A model generated the notes under the pieces. The model saw only the letters and a list, made by a program, of their open reading frames with translations, did not search any database and was not told where the DNA came from. The position numbers and the translations under genes are program-made. 35,607 nt of DNA from Actinomycetota bacterium (GTDB lineage: Bacteria; Actinomycetota; Acidimicrobiia; IMCC26256; PALSA-555). This document shows positions 1 through 6,946 of this stretch, piece by piece; within the stretch, counting starts at the first letter, position 1; every line of letters starts with the position of its first letter. The DNA lies in NCBI GenBank assembly GCA_016870245.1, contig VGCA01000009.1, positions 1-35,607 on the forward strand, read 5' to 3'.

Positions 1-227
1 TGGTGGGCCTGCCCGACCCGCAGTGGGGCGAGACGGTGTGCGCGGCCGTGGTGGTCCGGCCCGGCCACCCCGCGCCGTCGCTCGACGACCTCCGCGACCA
101 CGCGGGCCGCACACTCGCCAAGTTCAAGCTGCCGCGGGCGATCGCGGTGGTCGACGCGATCCCCCGCACGCCGGCCACGGCCCAGGTGCAGCGCACGCTG
201 CTGGTGGAGCAGCTGACCGGCCGATGA
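1..227 (+). CDS. Acyl-CoA synthetase (AMP-forming), C-terminal fragment
   Basis: The reading frame is open from the left edge, so only the last 75 or so residues of an adenylate-forming enzyme are present. They correspond to the mobile C-terminal subdomain, which closes over the acyl-adenylate during thioester formation. GLPDPQWGE matches the usual start of this subdomain, and AKFKLPRAIAVVDAIPRT matches the stretch before the A10 motif. At A10, where family members normally read PRTPATGKVQR with a catalytic lysine, this protein reads PRTPATAQVQR: Gly to Ala and Lys to Gln. Loss of that lysine normally impairs adenylate formation, so the protein may be a poor synthetase, may have another role, or may be regulated differently. 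The GTG at position 3 is not taken as a start because the fold clearly continues upstream. It converges with the BKACE gene. Confidence 0.85.
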   Translation, partial: VGLPDPQWGETVCAAVVVRPGHPAPSLDDLRDHAGRTLAKFKLPRAIAVVDAIPRTPATAQVQRTLLVEQLTGR

Positions 228-247
228 CCGGCCGCTGACGGGCAACC

Positions 248-267
248 GACCGGCCGGGCCGGCGGTC
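248..267. terminator. Possible GC-rich dyad between convergent genes
   Basis: An imperfect inverted repeat (GACCGGCCGG facing GCCGGCGGTC) lies in the 43-bp gap between two convergent stop codons. No U-tract is present on either strand. It may serve as a bidirectional terminator, but in DNA this GC-rich such dyads also arise by chance. Confidence 0.3.
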
Positions 268-270
268 CGA

Positions 271-1158
271 TCAGGCGACGCCGAGGATCGCGAGGGTCTC
301 GGCGGGCGTGGCCGGCTCCCTCCCGACCGCGGCCGCCATCTCCACCGCCCGGGCCACCAGCTCCGCGTTGGTGGGCCGCGCGCCGTCGGCCTCGACGGGG
401 TTGTCGCCCAGCCCCACCCGGACGTGCGCGCCGCGGGCGAGGGCGAGGCGGGCGATGTCCCAGTGGCTCGGGCCGTAGGTGTACGCCATCCACGTGTACG
501 GGATGTCGTCGGGCACGAGGCCCAGGTAGGTGTCGACGGCGGCCTCCGACGGTGGCAGGCCCCACAGCGCCTGGTCGGCCAGGTTCAGCTTGAACAGCAC
601 GGTCCCGGTCATCCAGCCCTTGCGGTGCGCGGCGACCGTGATCCGCACGTGCCCGGGCTCGCGCACCACGACGCTGTACTGGATGCCCTTCTCGCGGGCC
701 AGAGTCAGGAAGTGCTCGAGGTGCGAGTGCGGCACCCCGAACAGGCCGTCGCCCCGGATCTCGAGCGTGTCCTCGTCGAAGAAGCTGAACACGGCCGCCC
801 CCGGATCGATGGTGGCCGACCGCAGGTGCACGGTCGGATCGTCGGCGAGCTCGCCGAGGAAGGCGAAGCGGGCGACCGGGTCGGCGCCACCGGTGTACGT
901 GGGGTACACGAGCAGGTCGGGGCGCTCGGCGTTGATCAGCCGCATCGCCTCGGCGTAGACCTCGGTGCCCGGGCTCAGCAGCGCGCCGGTCTGCGGGTCC
1001 CGCGCGTGGAAGTGCACGATCGCCGCGCCCGCCTCGGCCGCAGCGAGGGCGTCGGCCGCGCACTCCTCGGCCGACACCGGCACGTGCGGGTTCTGCGCCT
1101 TCGACGACTGCTCGTTGATCGCGGCCTCGATGATCACCTGGTCGGCGGGGACGAACAC
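271..1158 (-). CDS. BKACE / Kce-type beta-keto acid cleavage enzyme (DUF849)
   Basis: A TIM-barrel protein of about 295 aa, the usual family size. BKACE enzymes condense a beta-keto acid with acetyl-CoA and cleave it to an acyl-CoA and acetoacetate, using a divalent zinc. The signature IVHFHARD (His49 and His51 here, the zinc-binding histidines) is intact, as are AAINEQ near the N-terminus and the C-terminal EPATPAETLAILG. The strand that usually reads VRVGLEDN, with a zinc-binding Glu, reads VRVGLGDN here (Gly251). Start: a GTG at 1164 directly abuts the Shine-Dalgarno GGAGGA, whereas the GTG at 1158 sits 6 nt from it, so 1158 is preferred. It lies 16 nt after the acyl-CoA dehydrogenase stop, in one operon. 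That pairing fits beta-oxidation-like processing of an unusual acid. The substrate cannot be told from sequence. Confidence 0.85.
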   Translation of the reverse strand: MFVPADQVIIEAAINEQSSKAQNPHVPVSAEECAADALAAAEAGAAIVHFHARDPQTGALLSPGTEVYAEAMRLINAERPDLLVYPTYTGGADPVARFAFLGELADDPTVHLRSATIDPGAAVFSFFDEDTLEIRGDGLFGVPHSHLEHFLTLAREKGIQYSVVVREPGHVRITVAAHRKGWMTGTVLFKLNLADQALWGLPPSEAAVDTYLGLVPDDIPYTWMAYTYGPSHWDIARLALARGAHVRVGLGDNPVEADGARPTNAELVARAVEMAAAVGREPATPAETLAILGVA

Positions 1159-1174
1159 GGGCACTCCTCCGGCA

Positions 1175-2359
1175 TCAGTAGGACCGGGGCAGCCCGAGGT
1201 GCTGCTCGCCGATCCGGTTGCGGACCATCTCGTTGGTGAGCGGCGAGAACGACCACAGCCGCACGTCGCGGAACAGTCGCCCCATCGCCACCGCCCGGGT
1301 GTAGCCCAGGCCGCCCATCAGCTGCATGCCCTTCAGGGTGAGGTCGACCGCCGCCTCGCTGGCCACGAGCTTGGCCATGGCGGCGAGCACCCCGGCGTCG
1401 CCCCCGGCGACCTCCACCTCGGCGGCCCGCCACATGAGCGAGCGGGCCGACTCCAGCGCGACGGCGCCGTCGACGAGCCCGTGCTGGGGACCCTGGAACC
1501 CACCGATCGGCCGGCCGAACACCTCGCGCTCCCGGGCATAGCCGGTGACGAGGTCGAGCGCGGCCCGGCCCACGCCGAGGCACGCAGCGGTGGCGTTGAG
1601 TCCCTCGCGGTTGATCGTCGCGAACACCTGGCGCATCCCGCGATCGACCTCGCCGAGCACGGCGTCGGCCGGGAGTGCGACGTCGTCGAGGAACACCTCG
1701 CAGGTGGAGCAGCCCCGGATGCCGAAGGTGTCGATCGTGCGCACCTCGACTCCCGGCGCGTCGCGGGGCACGAGGAACATGGTGACCCCGTGCACCGGGC
1801 TCGCCTCGATCGGCGCGGTGCGGGCGAGCACGACGATGGCCTCGGCCTCGCGGGCGCCCGAGGTCCACAGCTTCTGCCCCGCGAGCCGCCAGCCGTCGCC
1901 GTCGGGCACCGCCCGCGTGCGCATCACCCGGGCCACGTCGGTGCCGCCCGCCGGCTCCGAGAGCGCGAACGCGCACCGGGTGGCGCCGGCGACCAGCCGG
2001 TCGACGAGGTCGGCGTGGGCGGGGGTGTGCCCGTACGCGGCGAGCACCTGGGTCACCGCGTAGTGGGCGATCACGAACGCGGCCATCGACGTGGGGCCCG
2101 CGCCCAGCTCCTCGACCACCACGAGCTGGTCGCGCCCGTCGCCCGCTCCGCCCGCCGCGGCCGGAGCGCCGATCGCGAGGACCCCCGCGGCGCCGAGGGC
2201 CGCGAAGAGGTCGACGTCGAACTCCTCGGCCTCGTCCAGCGCGGCGATGCGCTCCGCGGGCGACACGGTGTCGACGAGGCGACGCAGGGTGTCGCGCAGG
2301 GCCGCCCGCTCCGGGGAGTCGAGGACGGGGTCGGGGCCGGGCGCGGGATCCACCTGCAT
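1175..2359 (-). CDS. Acyl-CoA dehydrogenase
   Basis: An FAD-dependent acyl-CoA dehydrogenase of about 394 aa. CAFALSEPAGGTD is the middle-domain signature, and QLMGGLGYTRAVAMGRLFRD is the conserved C-terminal helix region. The last segment reads FSPLTNEMVRN, so the position holding the catalytic Glu of medium-chain enzymes (YEGT) is not Glu. By eye, the Glu in INREGLN aligns with the helix-G position that supplies the base in isovaleryl- and long-chain-type enzymes. Start: the frame stays open to a GTG at 2386, but a TACGCT -10 element (2374-2369) lies inside that extension and 9 nt before ATG 2359. A near-leaderless start at 2359 is therefore chosen. First gene of an operon with the BKACE enzyme, divergent from the amidohydrolase at 2418. 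Substrate unknown. Confidence 0.9.
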   Translation of the reverse strand: MQVDPAPGPDPVLDSPERAALRDTLRRLVDTVSPAERIAALDEAEEFDVDLFAALGAAGVLAIGAPAAAGGAGDGRDQLVVVEELGAGPTSMAAFVIAHYAVTQVLAAYGHTPAHADLVDRLVAGATRCAFALSEPAGGTDVARVMRTRAVPDGDGWRLAGQKLWTSGAREAEAIVVLARTAPIEASPVHGVTMFLVPRDAPGVEVRTIDTFGIRGCSTCEVFLDDVALPADAVLGEVDRGMRQVFATINREGLNATAACLGVGRAALDLVTGYAREREVFGRPIGGFQGPQHGLVDGAVALESARSLMWRAAEVEVAGGDAGVLAAMAKLVASEAAVDLTLKGMQLMGGLGYTRAVAMGRLFRDVRLWSFSPLTNEMVRNRIGEQHLGLPRSY

Positions 2360-2368
2360 CGGCCGCGG

Positions 2369-2378
2369 AGCGTAACCT
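2369..2378. promoter_or_regulatory. Overlapping divergent -10 elements
   Basis: On the minus strand, TACGCT (2374-2369) precedes ATG 2359 by 9 nt. On the plus strand, TAACCT (2373-2378) precedes ATG 2418 by 39 nt. The plus-strand leader carries a Shine-Dalgarno-like GAAGGGGG just before the start. The two hexamers share two base pairs, so both promoters probably open the same DNA. No convincing -35 box is seen. Confidence 0.5.
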
Positions 2379-2417
2379 GTGCCCACACCCGAGGGGGTCG
2401 ACGTCGAAGGGGGTCCG

Positions 2418-3659
2418 ATGACGACGACACTGCAGCCGAACGACCGCTATCTCGTCATCTCGAGCGACGGTCACGCCGGAGCCGACCTGCTCCAGTACCG
2501 CGAGTACCTGCCGGCGCGCTGGCACGACGAGTTCGACGCGTGGGCGGCCGCCTACAGCAACCCGTTCGCCGACCTGCTGGAGGCCACCGCCTACCGCAAC
2601 TGGGACTCGGATCGGCGCCTGGCCGAGCAGGACGCCGACGGAGTGGCGGGGGAGGTGCTGTACCCCAACACGGTGCCGCCGTTCTTCGAGCAGGGCAACC
2701 TCGTCGCGCGGCCGCCGACCGAGGCCGACTACGAGCACCGCTGGGCCGGCCTCCAGGCCCACAACCGGTGGATGGTCGACTTCTGCGCGCAGGCGCCCGA
2801 CCGGCGGGCGGGGATCATCCAGATCTTCCTGAACCGGGTCGAGGACGCGGTCGCCGAGATCCGGGAGCTCGCGCCGCTGATGAAGGTGAACGGCGGCGTC
2901 CTGCTGCCCTCGGTGTCGCCCAACTCCGGGCTGCACGAGCTGTGGGACCCCTACTACGAGCCGCTGTGGGAGGTCTGCGAGGAGCTCGACCTGCCCCTCG
3001 ACATCCACTCGGGAAGCGGCCTGCCCGACTACGGCGACCTGCCCGCGGCGCGGGCGGTGATGCTCGTGGAGATCCCGTGGTTCGCCCACCGGGCGCTGTG
3101 GCACCTCATGTTCGGCGGGGTGTTCGACGCCCATCCGGGGCTGCGGGTCGCCCAGACCGAGCAGGGGGTCGCCTGGGTGCCCCGGGGCCTCGATACCCTC
3201 GACTGGTTCTACAAGCGGATGACCACCGGAGGCGCGGCCGAGGCGGTGTTCTTCGGTGCGGTCGCCGAGAGCATGCAGATGCTGCCGAGCGAGTACTTCG
3301 CGCAGCACGTGTGGATCGGCGCCAGCTTCCTGCGGCCGAGCGAGGCCCCCCTGGTGGCCGACATCGGCGTCGACCGCATCATGTGGGGCCACGACTACCC
3401 GCACAGCGAGGGCACCTACCCGTACACCACAGAGGGCCTGCGGGTCGCGTTCGCCGGGATGCCGTCCGACGACGTCGCCCGCATGGTCGGACTCACGACT
3501 GCGGAGTTCTACGGCTTCGACGTCGACGCGCTGCGGCCGATCGCCGACCGCATCGGTCCCACCGTGGCCGACGTCGACCGTCCCCTCCCGCCGTCCGAGT
3601 ACCCGACCGACTCCACCTGCAACGCGTTCGAGCGCGAAGCCGCGATCAAGGCCTGGTGA
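2418..3659 (+). CDS. PF04909 amidohydrolase-family metalloenzyme (first of four)
   Basis: A TIM-barrel metal-dependent hydrolase or decarboxylase of 413 aa. Family landmarks in order: SSDGHA (Asp17, His19) on strand 1, where many relatives have HxH; VLYPNTVPPFF; DIHSGSG carrying the strand-5 His; FGGVFDAHPGLRVAQTEQG; and MWGHDYPHSEGT with the strand-8 Asp. Members of PF04909 include ACMSD-like decarboxylases and C-C or ester hydrolases, so the chemistry here is open. The frame extends upstream to 2379, but ATG 2418 has a good Shine-Dalgarno and matches where homologues begin. The LLM monooxygenase follows after 2 nt, so the two are co-transcribed and probably act on the same compound. The C-terminus after the Asp motif is about 60 aa longer than in the 9529 paralogue. 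Confidence 0.88.
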   Translation: MTTTLQPNDRYLVISSDGHAGADLLQYREYLPARWHDEFDAWAAAYSNPFADLLEATAYRNWDSDRRLAEQDADGVAGEVLYPNTVPPFFEQGNLVARPPTEADYEHRWAGLQAHNRWMVDFCAQAPDRRAGIIQIFLNRVEDAVAEIRELAPLMKVNGGVLLPSVSPNSGLHELWDPYYEPLWEVCEELDLPLDIHSGSGLPDYGDLPAARAVMLVEIPWFAHRALWHLMFGGVFDAHPGLRVAQTEQGVAWVPRGLDTLDWFYKRMTTGGAAEAVFFGAVAESMQMLPSEYFAQHVWIGASFLRPSEAPLVADIGVDRIMWGHDYPHSEGTYPYTTEGLRVAFAGMPSDDVARMVGLTTAEFYGFDVDALRPIADRIGPTVADVDRPLPPSEYPTDSTCNAFEREAAIKAW

Positions 3660-3661
3660 GC

Positions 3662-4636
3662 ATGTTCACGATGCGATTCGACCTCCGGGTGCCCGGGATG
3701 ACCCCGGCCCAGGTCGCCGACGAGTACGCCACCGCGATCGAGATGGCCGAGTGGGCCGAGGACAAGGGGTGCGTCGCCGCGGTGATCTCCGAGCACCACG
3801 CCTCGCCCGACGGCTACCTCCCTGCGCCGTTGATCCTCGCGACGGCGATGGCCGCCCGCACGAAGACGCTGGCGATCGCGGTCGGCGCGGCGTTGCTGCC
3901 GCTGTACGACCCGGTGAAGCTGGCCGAGGAGATGATCGTCCTCGACCACATCAGCCGGGGCCGGGTCTCCTACGTGTTCGGGATCGGGTACCGCGAGGAC
4001 GAGTACGACCTGTTCGGGGTCGACTACGCCGCCCGTGGCCGCGTCGCCGACGAGAAGCTCGACAAGATCCTCGCGGTGCTCGACGCCGCGTCGGTGGCCA
4101 CCGACCGGGTGCGCATCACGCCGGCGCCCTACACGTCGCCTCGCCCCGCGATCGCGTGGGGTGGCGCGTCGAAGGCCGCGGCCCGGCGGGCGGGCAGCCG
4201 GGGCCTCGACCTGTTCGGGTCGGGCACCTGCGACGGCATCGAGGAGGCCTACGCCGAAGCGGCGCGGGCCGCGGGGCACGAGCCCGGCCAGTGCACGGTC
4301 CCGCAGCCGGGCGTGCCGATGACGGTGTTCGTCAACGACGACCAGGACGCCGGCTGGGCCGACGTCGGGCCGTACCTGATGAACGACGTGCTCTCCTACG
4401 CCGAGTGGAACGAGGACTCGAGGAACGTCGCGAGCCTGTCGTACTCCAAGACCGTCGACGATCTGCGGGCCGAGCGCGGCGCGCACCGGGTGATGACCGT
4501 CGACGAGGCCGTCGAGTTCGTGGGCACCCACTTCGTGCTGCCGCTGCACCCCCTGTGCGGCGGTACCCCGCCCGACATCGCCTGGCCCTACCTCCGCCGC
4601 GTCGTCGACGAGGTCATGCCCCGCACCCACCCATAG
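3662..4636 (+). CDS. LLM-class flavin/F420-dependent monooxygenase
   Basis: A luciferase-like TIM-barrel oxidoreductase of 324 aa. Visible family features are ISEHHASPDGY near residue 45, the strand LAIAVGAALLPLYDPVKLAEE followed by LDHISRGR, and FGIGYREDEYDLFGVD. The cofactor may be FMNH2 or reduced F420; sequence reading alone does not decide. ATG 3662 is 2 nt after the amidohydrolase stop, so translation is probably coupled. The pair suggests a hydrolysis or decarboxylation step next to an oxygenation or reduction step on one substrate. The final G of the TAG stop is also the first base of the repeat cluster 4636-4722. Confidence 0.87.
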   Translation: MFTMRFDLRVPGMTPAQVADEYATAIEMAEWAEDKGCVAAVISEHHASPDGYLPAPLILATAMAARTKTLAIAVGAALLPLYDPVKLAEEMIVLDHISRGRVSYVFGIGYREDEYDLFGVDYAARGRVADEKLDKILAVLDAASVATDRVRITPAPYTSPRPAIAWGGASKAAARRAGSRGLDLFGSGTCDGIEEAYAEAARAAGHEPGQCTVPQPGVPMTVFVNDDQDAGWADVGPYLMNDVLSYAEWNEDSRNVASLSYSKTVDDLRAERGAHRVMTVDEAVEFVGTHFVLPLHPLCGGTPPDIAWPYLRRVVDEVMPRTHP

Positions 4637-4722
4637 ATGCGCTTCTCACCGTCGATACCCAGTGCGACGATGCGCTTCTCACCGTCGATACGAGTCGGTC
4701 GATCGACGGTGAGAAACGCATC
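4636..4722. repeat. Dispersed 21-bp repeat, locus 1: two direct copies plus one inverted copy
   Basis: A 21-bp unit that begins GATGCGYTTCTC and ends ACCGTCGAT occurs at 4636-4656 and 4669-4689 in direct orientation and at 4702-4722 inverted. The two spacers are 12 bp each. The second direct copy and the inverted copy can pair into a 21-bp stem with one C-A mismatch and a 12-nt loop (4690-4701). The inverted copy carries the T variant of the unit. The cluster fills the gap between two convergent genes, so a bidirectional terminator role is possible although no U-tract follows. The same unit forms a six-copy array at 25831-26063. Confidence 0.9.
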
Positions 4723-4731
4723 GGGGGTGGG

Positions 4732-6192
4732 TCAGGCGGGGGCGGAGGCGAGGCGGCCGTCGGCGATCGCCTGCACGAACGCGGCGTGGTCGGCCTCGTT
4801 GCGGTCGGCGTAGTCCTGGGCGAACGCGGTGAGCGAGCGGTCGAGCCGGTCGCTGGTGCCGACGTACGCGTCGATCGCGACCGCGTCGCCCGAGCGCGCA
4901 TGGCCGCGCGCCAGGGTCCACGCGCACGTGGCCGCGTGGTTGCGCAGCTGGCTGGGCGTGACGGTGCCGAGGTCGACGCTGAACTTCCAGTCGCGCAGCT
5001 GGCGCACGTAGAAGTGGGTGCCCGCGGGGCCGACGGTCCACCCGAGGAAGATGTCGCTGACCGCCTGCGCGAGCCGCTGCCCCTCCACGACCCGTCGTCC
5101 GTGGTGGTCGTAGTGGCTGGGGGCGAGGACGTCCTCGTAGACCGACCGCGTCGCCTCCTTCACCTGGAGGAAGAGCGGGTCGTCGCGGTCGTGTCCCTCG
5201 AGGAGCACGACGAGGCAGCGGGTGCCGACGCTGCCGACGCCGACCACCTTCAGGCCGACGTCGAGTGGGCGGTAGCGCTCGAGCACCGAGCGCCGGTCGT
5301 CGTAGAGCGTGTCCTTGTAGGCGTCGAACGTGGCCCACGCGGCCTCGATCAGCTCGTTGCCGTCGACGTCGCCGTAGCCGTGGTCGCCCAGATCGTGGAG
5401 CGAGTGCAGCAGTGGCGGCGAGTTCCGGAAGCGGAGCGTGCCGTCGACCTCCTCCGTCAGCTTCCGCACCGCATGCAGGTGGTCGTGCGTGTAGGCCGTG
5501 TGGGCGACGCGATCGAGCTCGCGACGCGTTCGCTTGACGACGGGCACGTAGTCGCCCCGGCCGAGCGCGTCGATCGACAGGTAGCGGTACCAGAGCTCGA
5601 GCACGGGCATCGTGGCGAAGCGGGCCATGCCCGCCCGGTACGTGGCCACCGCGAACGTGGTCATCTCCATGACGTCGCGCCGGGGCATGCCGCGGTCACG
5701 TCCGCAGATCGCGATGCTCGCCGTCAGCCGCTTCAGGTCCCACTCGAACGGTCCGGGCAGGGTCTCGTCGAAGTCGTTGGCGTCGAACACCAGCTGGCGC
5801 TCCGGCGACGCGTAGATGCCGAAGTTGGCGAGGTGCGCGTCGCCGTCCATCTGCACCGTGAGGTCGGTACGGGGCGCGTCAGCAAGGTCGACCGCCATCA
5901 CCCGCGCCGCTCCCCGGAAGAAGGCGAACGGGGAGGCCTCCATGCGGGCGTGGCGGATGGGGACCAGCCAGGGGATCCGGGCGGCGTTCTGCTGCTCGAT
6001 CAGGGCCACCGGGTCCGGACGGTCGGCCGCCGGGCTCCAGTCGCCGTGGGCCGACCGCGGCACCGCGGCCCGGGAGGCGCGGCCGCGCTCCGACCGTTCG
6101 GCGATGCTGCGCCGGGGACCGCCGTGGGGAGCGGTGGGGAACGTGGGCTCGGCGATCGGATCCTCCTCCGCTCGGACGGGCCAGGATGCCAC
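4732..6192 (-). CDS. DUF2252 family protein
   Basis: A cytosolic protein of about 486 aa with the DUF2252 (PF10009) signature. MDGDAHLANFG is followed by VFDANDFDETLPGPFEWDLKRL, an arrangement that resembles the catalytic and metal-binding loops of kinase-like folds. Also seen are VGVGSVGTRC and FYVRQLRDWK further on. The biochemical function of the family is not established to my knowledge. The frame is open far upstream (to 7539), but that part overlaps other genes and is a shadow. GTG 6192 is the first plausible start. A Shine-Dalgarno-like GGAGGAGG lies inside the chosen N-terminus, just before DPIAEP, with no standard start codon after it, so the true start is uncertain by some 15 residues. 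It converges with the LLM gene across the repeat cluster and diverges from the heme-binding protein gene. Confidence 0.85.
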   Translation of the reverse strand: MASWPVRAEEDPIAEPTFPTAPHGGPRRSIAERSERGRASRAAVPRSAHGDWSPAADRPDPVALIEQQNAARIPWLVPIRHARMEASPFAFFRGAARVMAVDLADAPRTDLTVQMDGDAHLANFGIYASPERQLVFDANDFDETLPGPFEWDLKRLTASIAICGRDRGMPRRDVMEMTTFAVATYRAGMARFATMPVLELWYRYLSIDALGRGDYVPVVKRTRRELDRVAHTAYTHDHLHAVRKLTEEVDGTLRFRNSPPLLHSLHDLGDHGYGDVDGNELIEAAWATFDAYKDTLYDDRRSVLERYRPLDVGLKVVGVGSVGTRCLVVLLEGHDRDDPLFLQVKEATRSVYEDVLAPSHYDHHGRRVVEGQRLAQAVSDIFLGWTVGPAGTHFYVRQLRDWKFSVDLGTVTPSQLRNHAATCAWTLARGHARSGDAVAIDAYVGTSDRLDRSLTAFAQDYADRNEADHAAFVQAIADGRLASAPA

Positions 6193-6296
6193 CGCGACCG
6201 ATCCGGGCGCACCTCCTCCGTCGCCTCCGATCCCGCGGGCGTCGTATCCCGGGTGCGACCGCCGGCCGGGTCGTCCCGTCGCCCGGCGCGGTTCGC

Positions 6297-6302
6297 TAGC
6301 GT
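6297..6302 (+). promoter_or_regulatory. Probable -10 element TAGCGT
   Basis: A TANNNT hexamer lies about 36 nt before ATG 6338, with a purine-rich Shine-Dalgarno (GAAGGGAAGGGAG) in between. It would give a leadered transcript of about 30 nt for the heme-binding protein gene. Confidence 0.4.
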
Positions 6303-6337
6303 GCGCTGCTCGACGCCTCCGAAGGGAAGGGAGCACC

Positions 6338-6891
6338 ATGGCGAACGAAGAGTGGGGCCGCTGGCCGCGCTGATCGGCGACTGGCAGGGTGAGGGCGGCC
6401 TCGACACCGCGTTCTCGCACTCGAAGCAGAAGGTGCTCGACACGCCCTTCAGCGAGAAGGTCGCGATGAAGCCCTTCGGGCCGGTCGACAACGGCCGTCA
6501 GCACCTCTACGGCCTCGACTACAAGACCGCCATGTGGCGGGGCGACGAGGAGGACCCCTTCCACACCGAGGTGGGCTACTGGCTCTGGGACGCCGCCACC
6601 GGGGAGGTCCTCCGTGGCTTCGTGGTGCCCCGCGGCATCACCGTCCTCGCCGGCGCGATCGGCGTCGCGGCCGACGCCACCGAGTTCACCCTGAGTGCCA
6701 CCACCGGCGGCGAGCTGTACTCGATCGCGGAGAACCAGTACCTCCGGGCCAACGCCAGCACGGTGAGCTACGAGGTCACGATCACCTCGGGTGACGACAC
6801 GTGGTCGTACCACGAGACGACCATGCTGCGGATGAAGGAGTTCCCCGAGCTCTTCCCGCACGTCGACCACAACACCCTGACGCGCGCCTAG
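6338..6891 (+). pseudogene. FABP-like / nitrobindin-type heme-binding beta-barrel protein, single-base frameshift
   Basis: The main frame encodes a beta-barrel of the THAP4/nitrobindin-like class (DUF1794): PLAALIGDW, then MKPFGPVDNG, LYGLDY, DPFHTEVGYWLWDAATGEV and the C-terminal HVDHNTLTRA. That frame has no start codon. ATG 6338, with a strong Shine-Dalgarno, reads MANEEWGRWPR and stops. Adding one G to the G4 run at 6354-6357 joins the two into MANEEWGPLAALIGDW, the expected N-terminus, giving about 184 aa. Either the gene is freshly broken or a homopolymer base was lost in sequencing; because everything downstream is intact, I favour the second. The family binds heme and is proposed to handle reactive nitrogen species. 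A strong hairpin follows its stop. Confidence 0.85.
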
Positions 6892-6905
6892 GCACGCGAC
6901 GCGCA

Positions 6906-6939
6906 ACCGGGGGGGACGGTCGTGCACCGTCCCCCCGGT
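6906..6939. terminator. Strong bidirectional hairpin terminator
   Basis: ACCGG followed by a G run and ACGGT (6906-6920) faces ACCGTCCCCCCGGT (6926-6939) across a 5-nt loop. This is a 14-bp GC-rich stem with one bulged G, because one arm has seven Gs and the other six Cs. It sits between the convergent stops at 6891 and 6947, with no U-tract, as is common in actinobacteria. Confidence 0.8.
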
Positions 6940-6946
6940 GCCGCGC

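Noticed and set aside
965-3400. Very long open frame on the plus strand leading into the LLM gene
   Set aside because: It is antisense to the acyl-CoA dehydrogenase and BKACE genes and consists of low-complexity Arg/Gly/His-rich translation, typical of GC-rich shadow frames.
1134-3404. Large minus-strand frame covering the dehydrogenase and amidohydrolase
   Set aside because: It is out of frame with the recognisable dehydrogenase and shows no family motifs.
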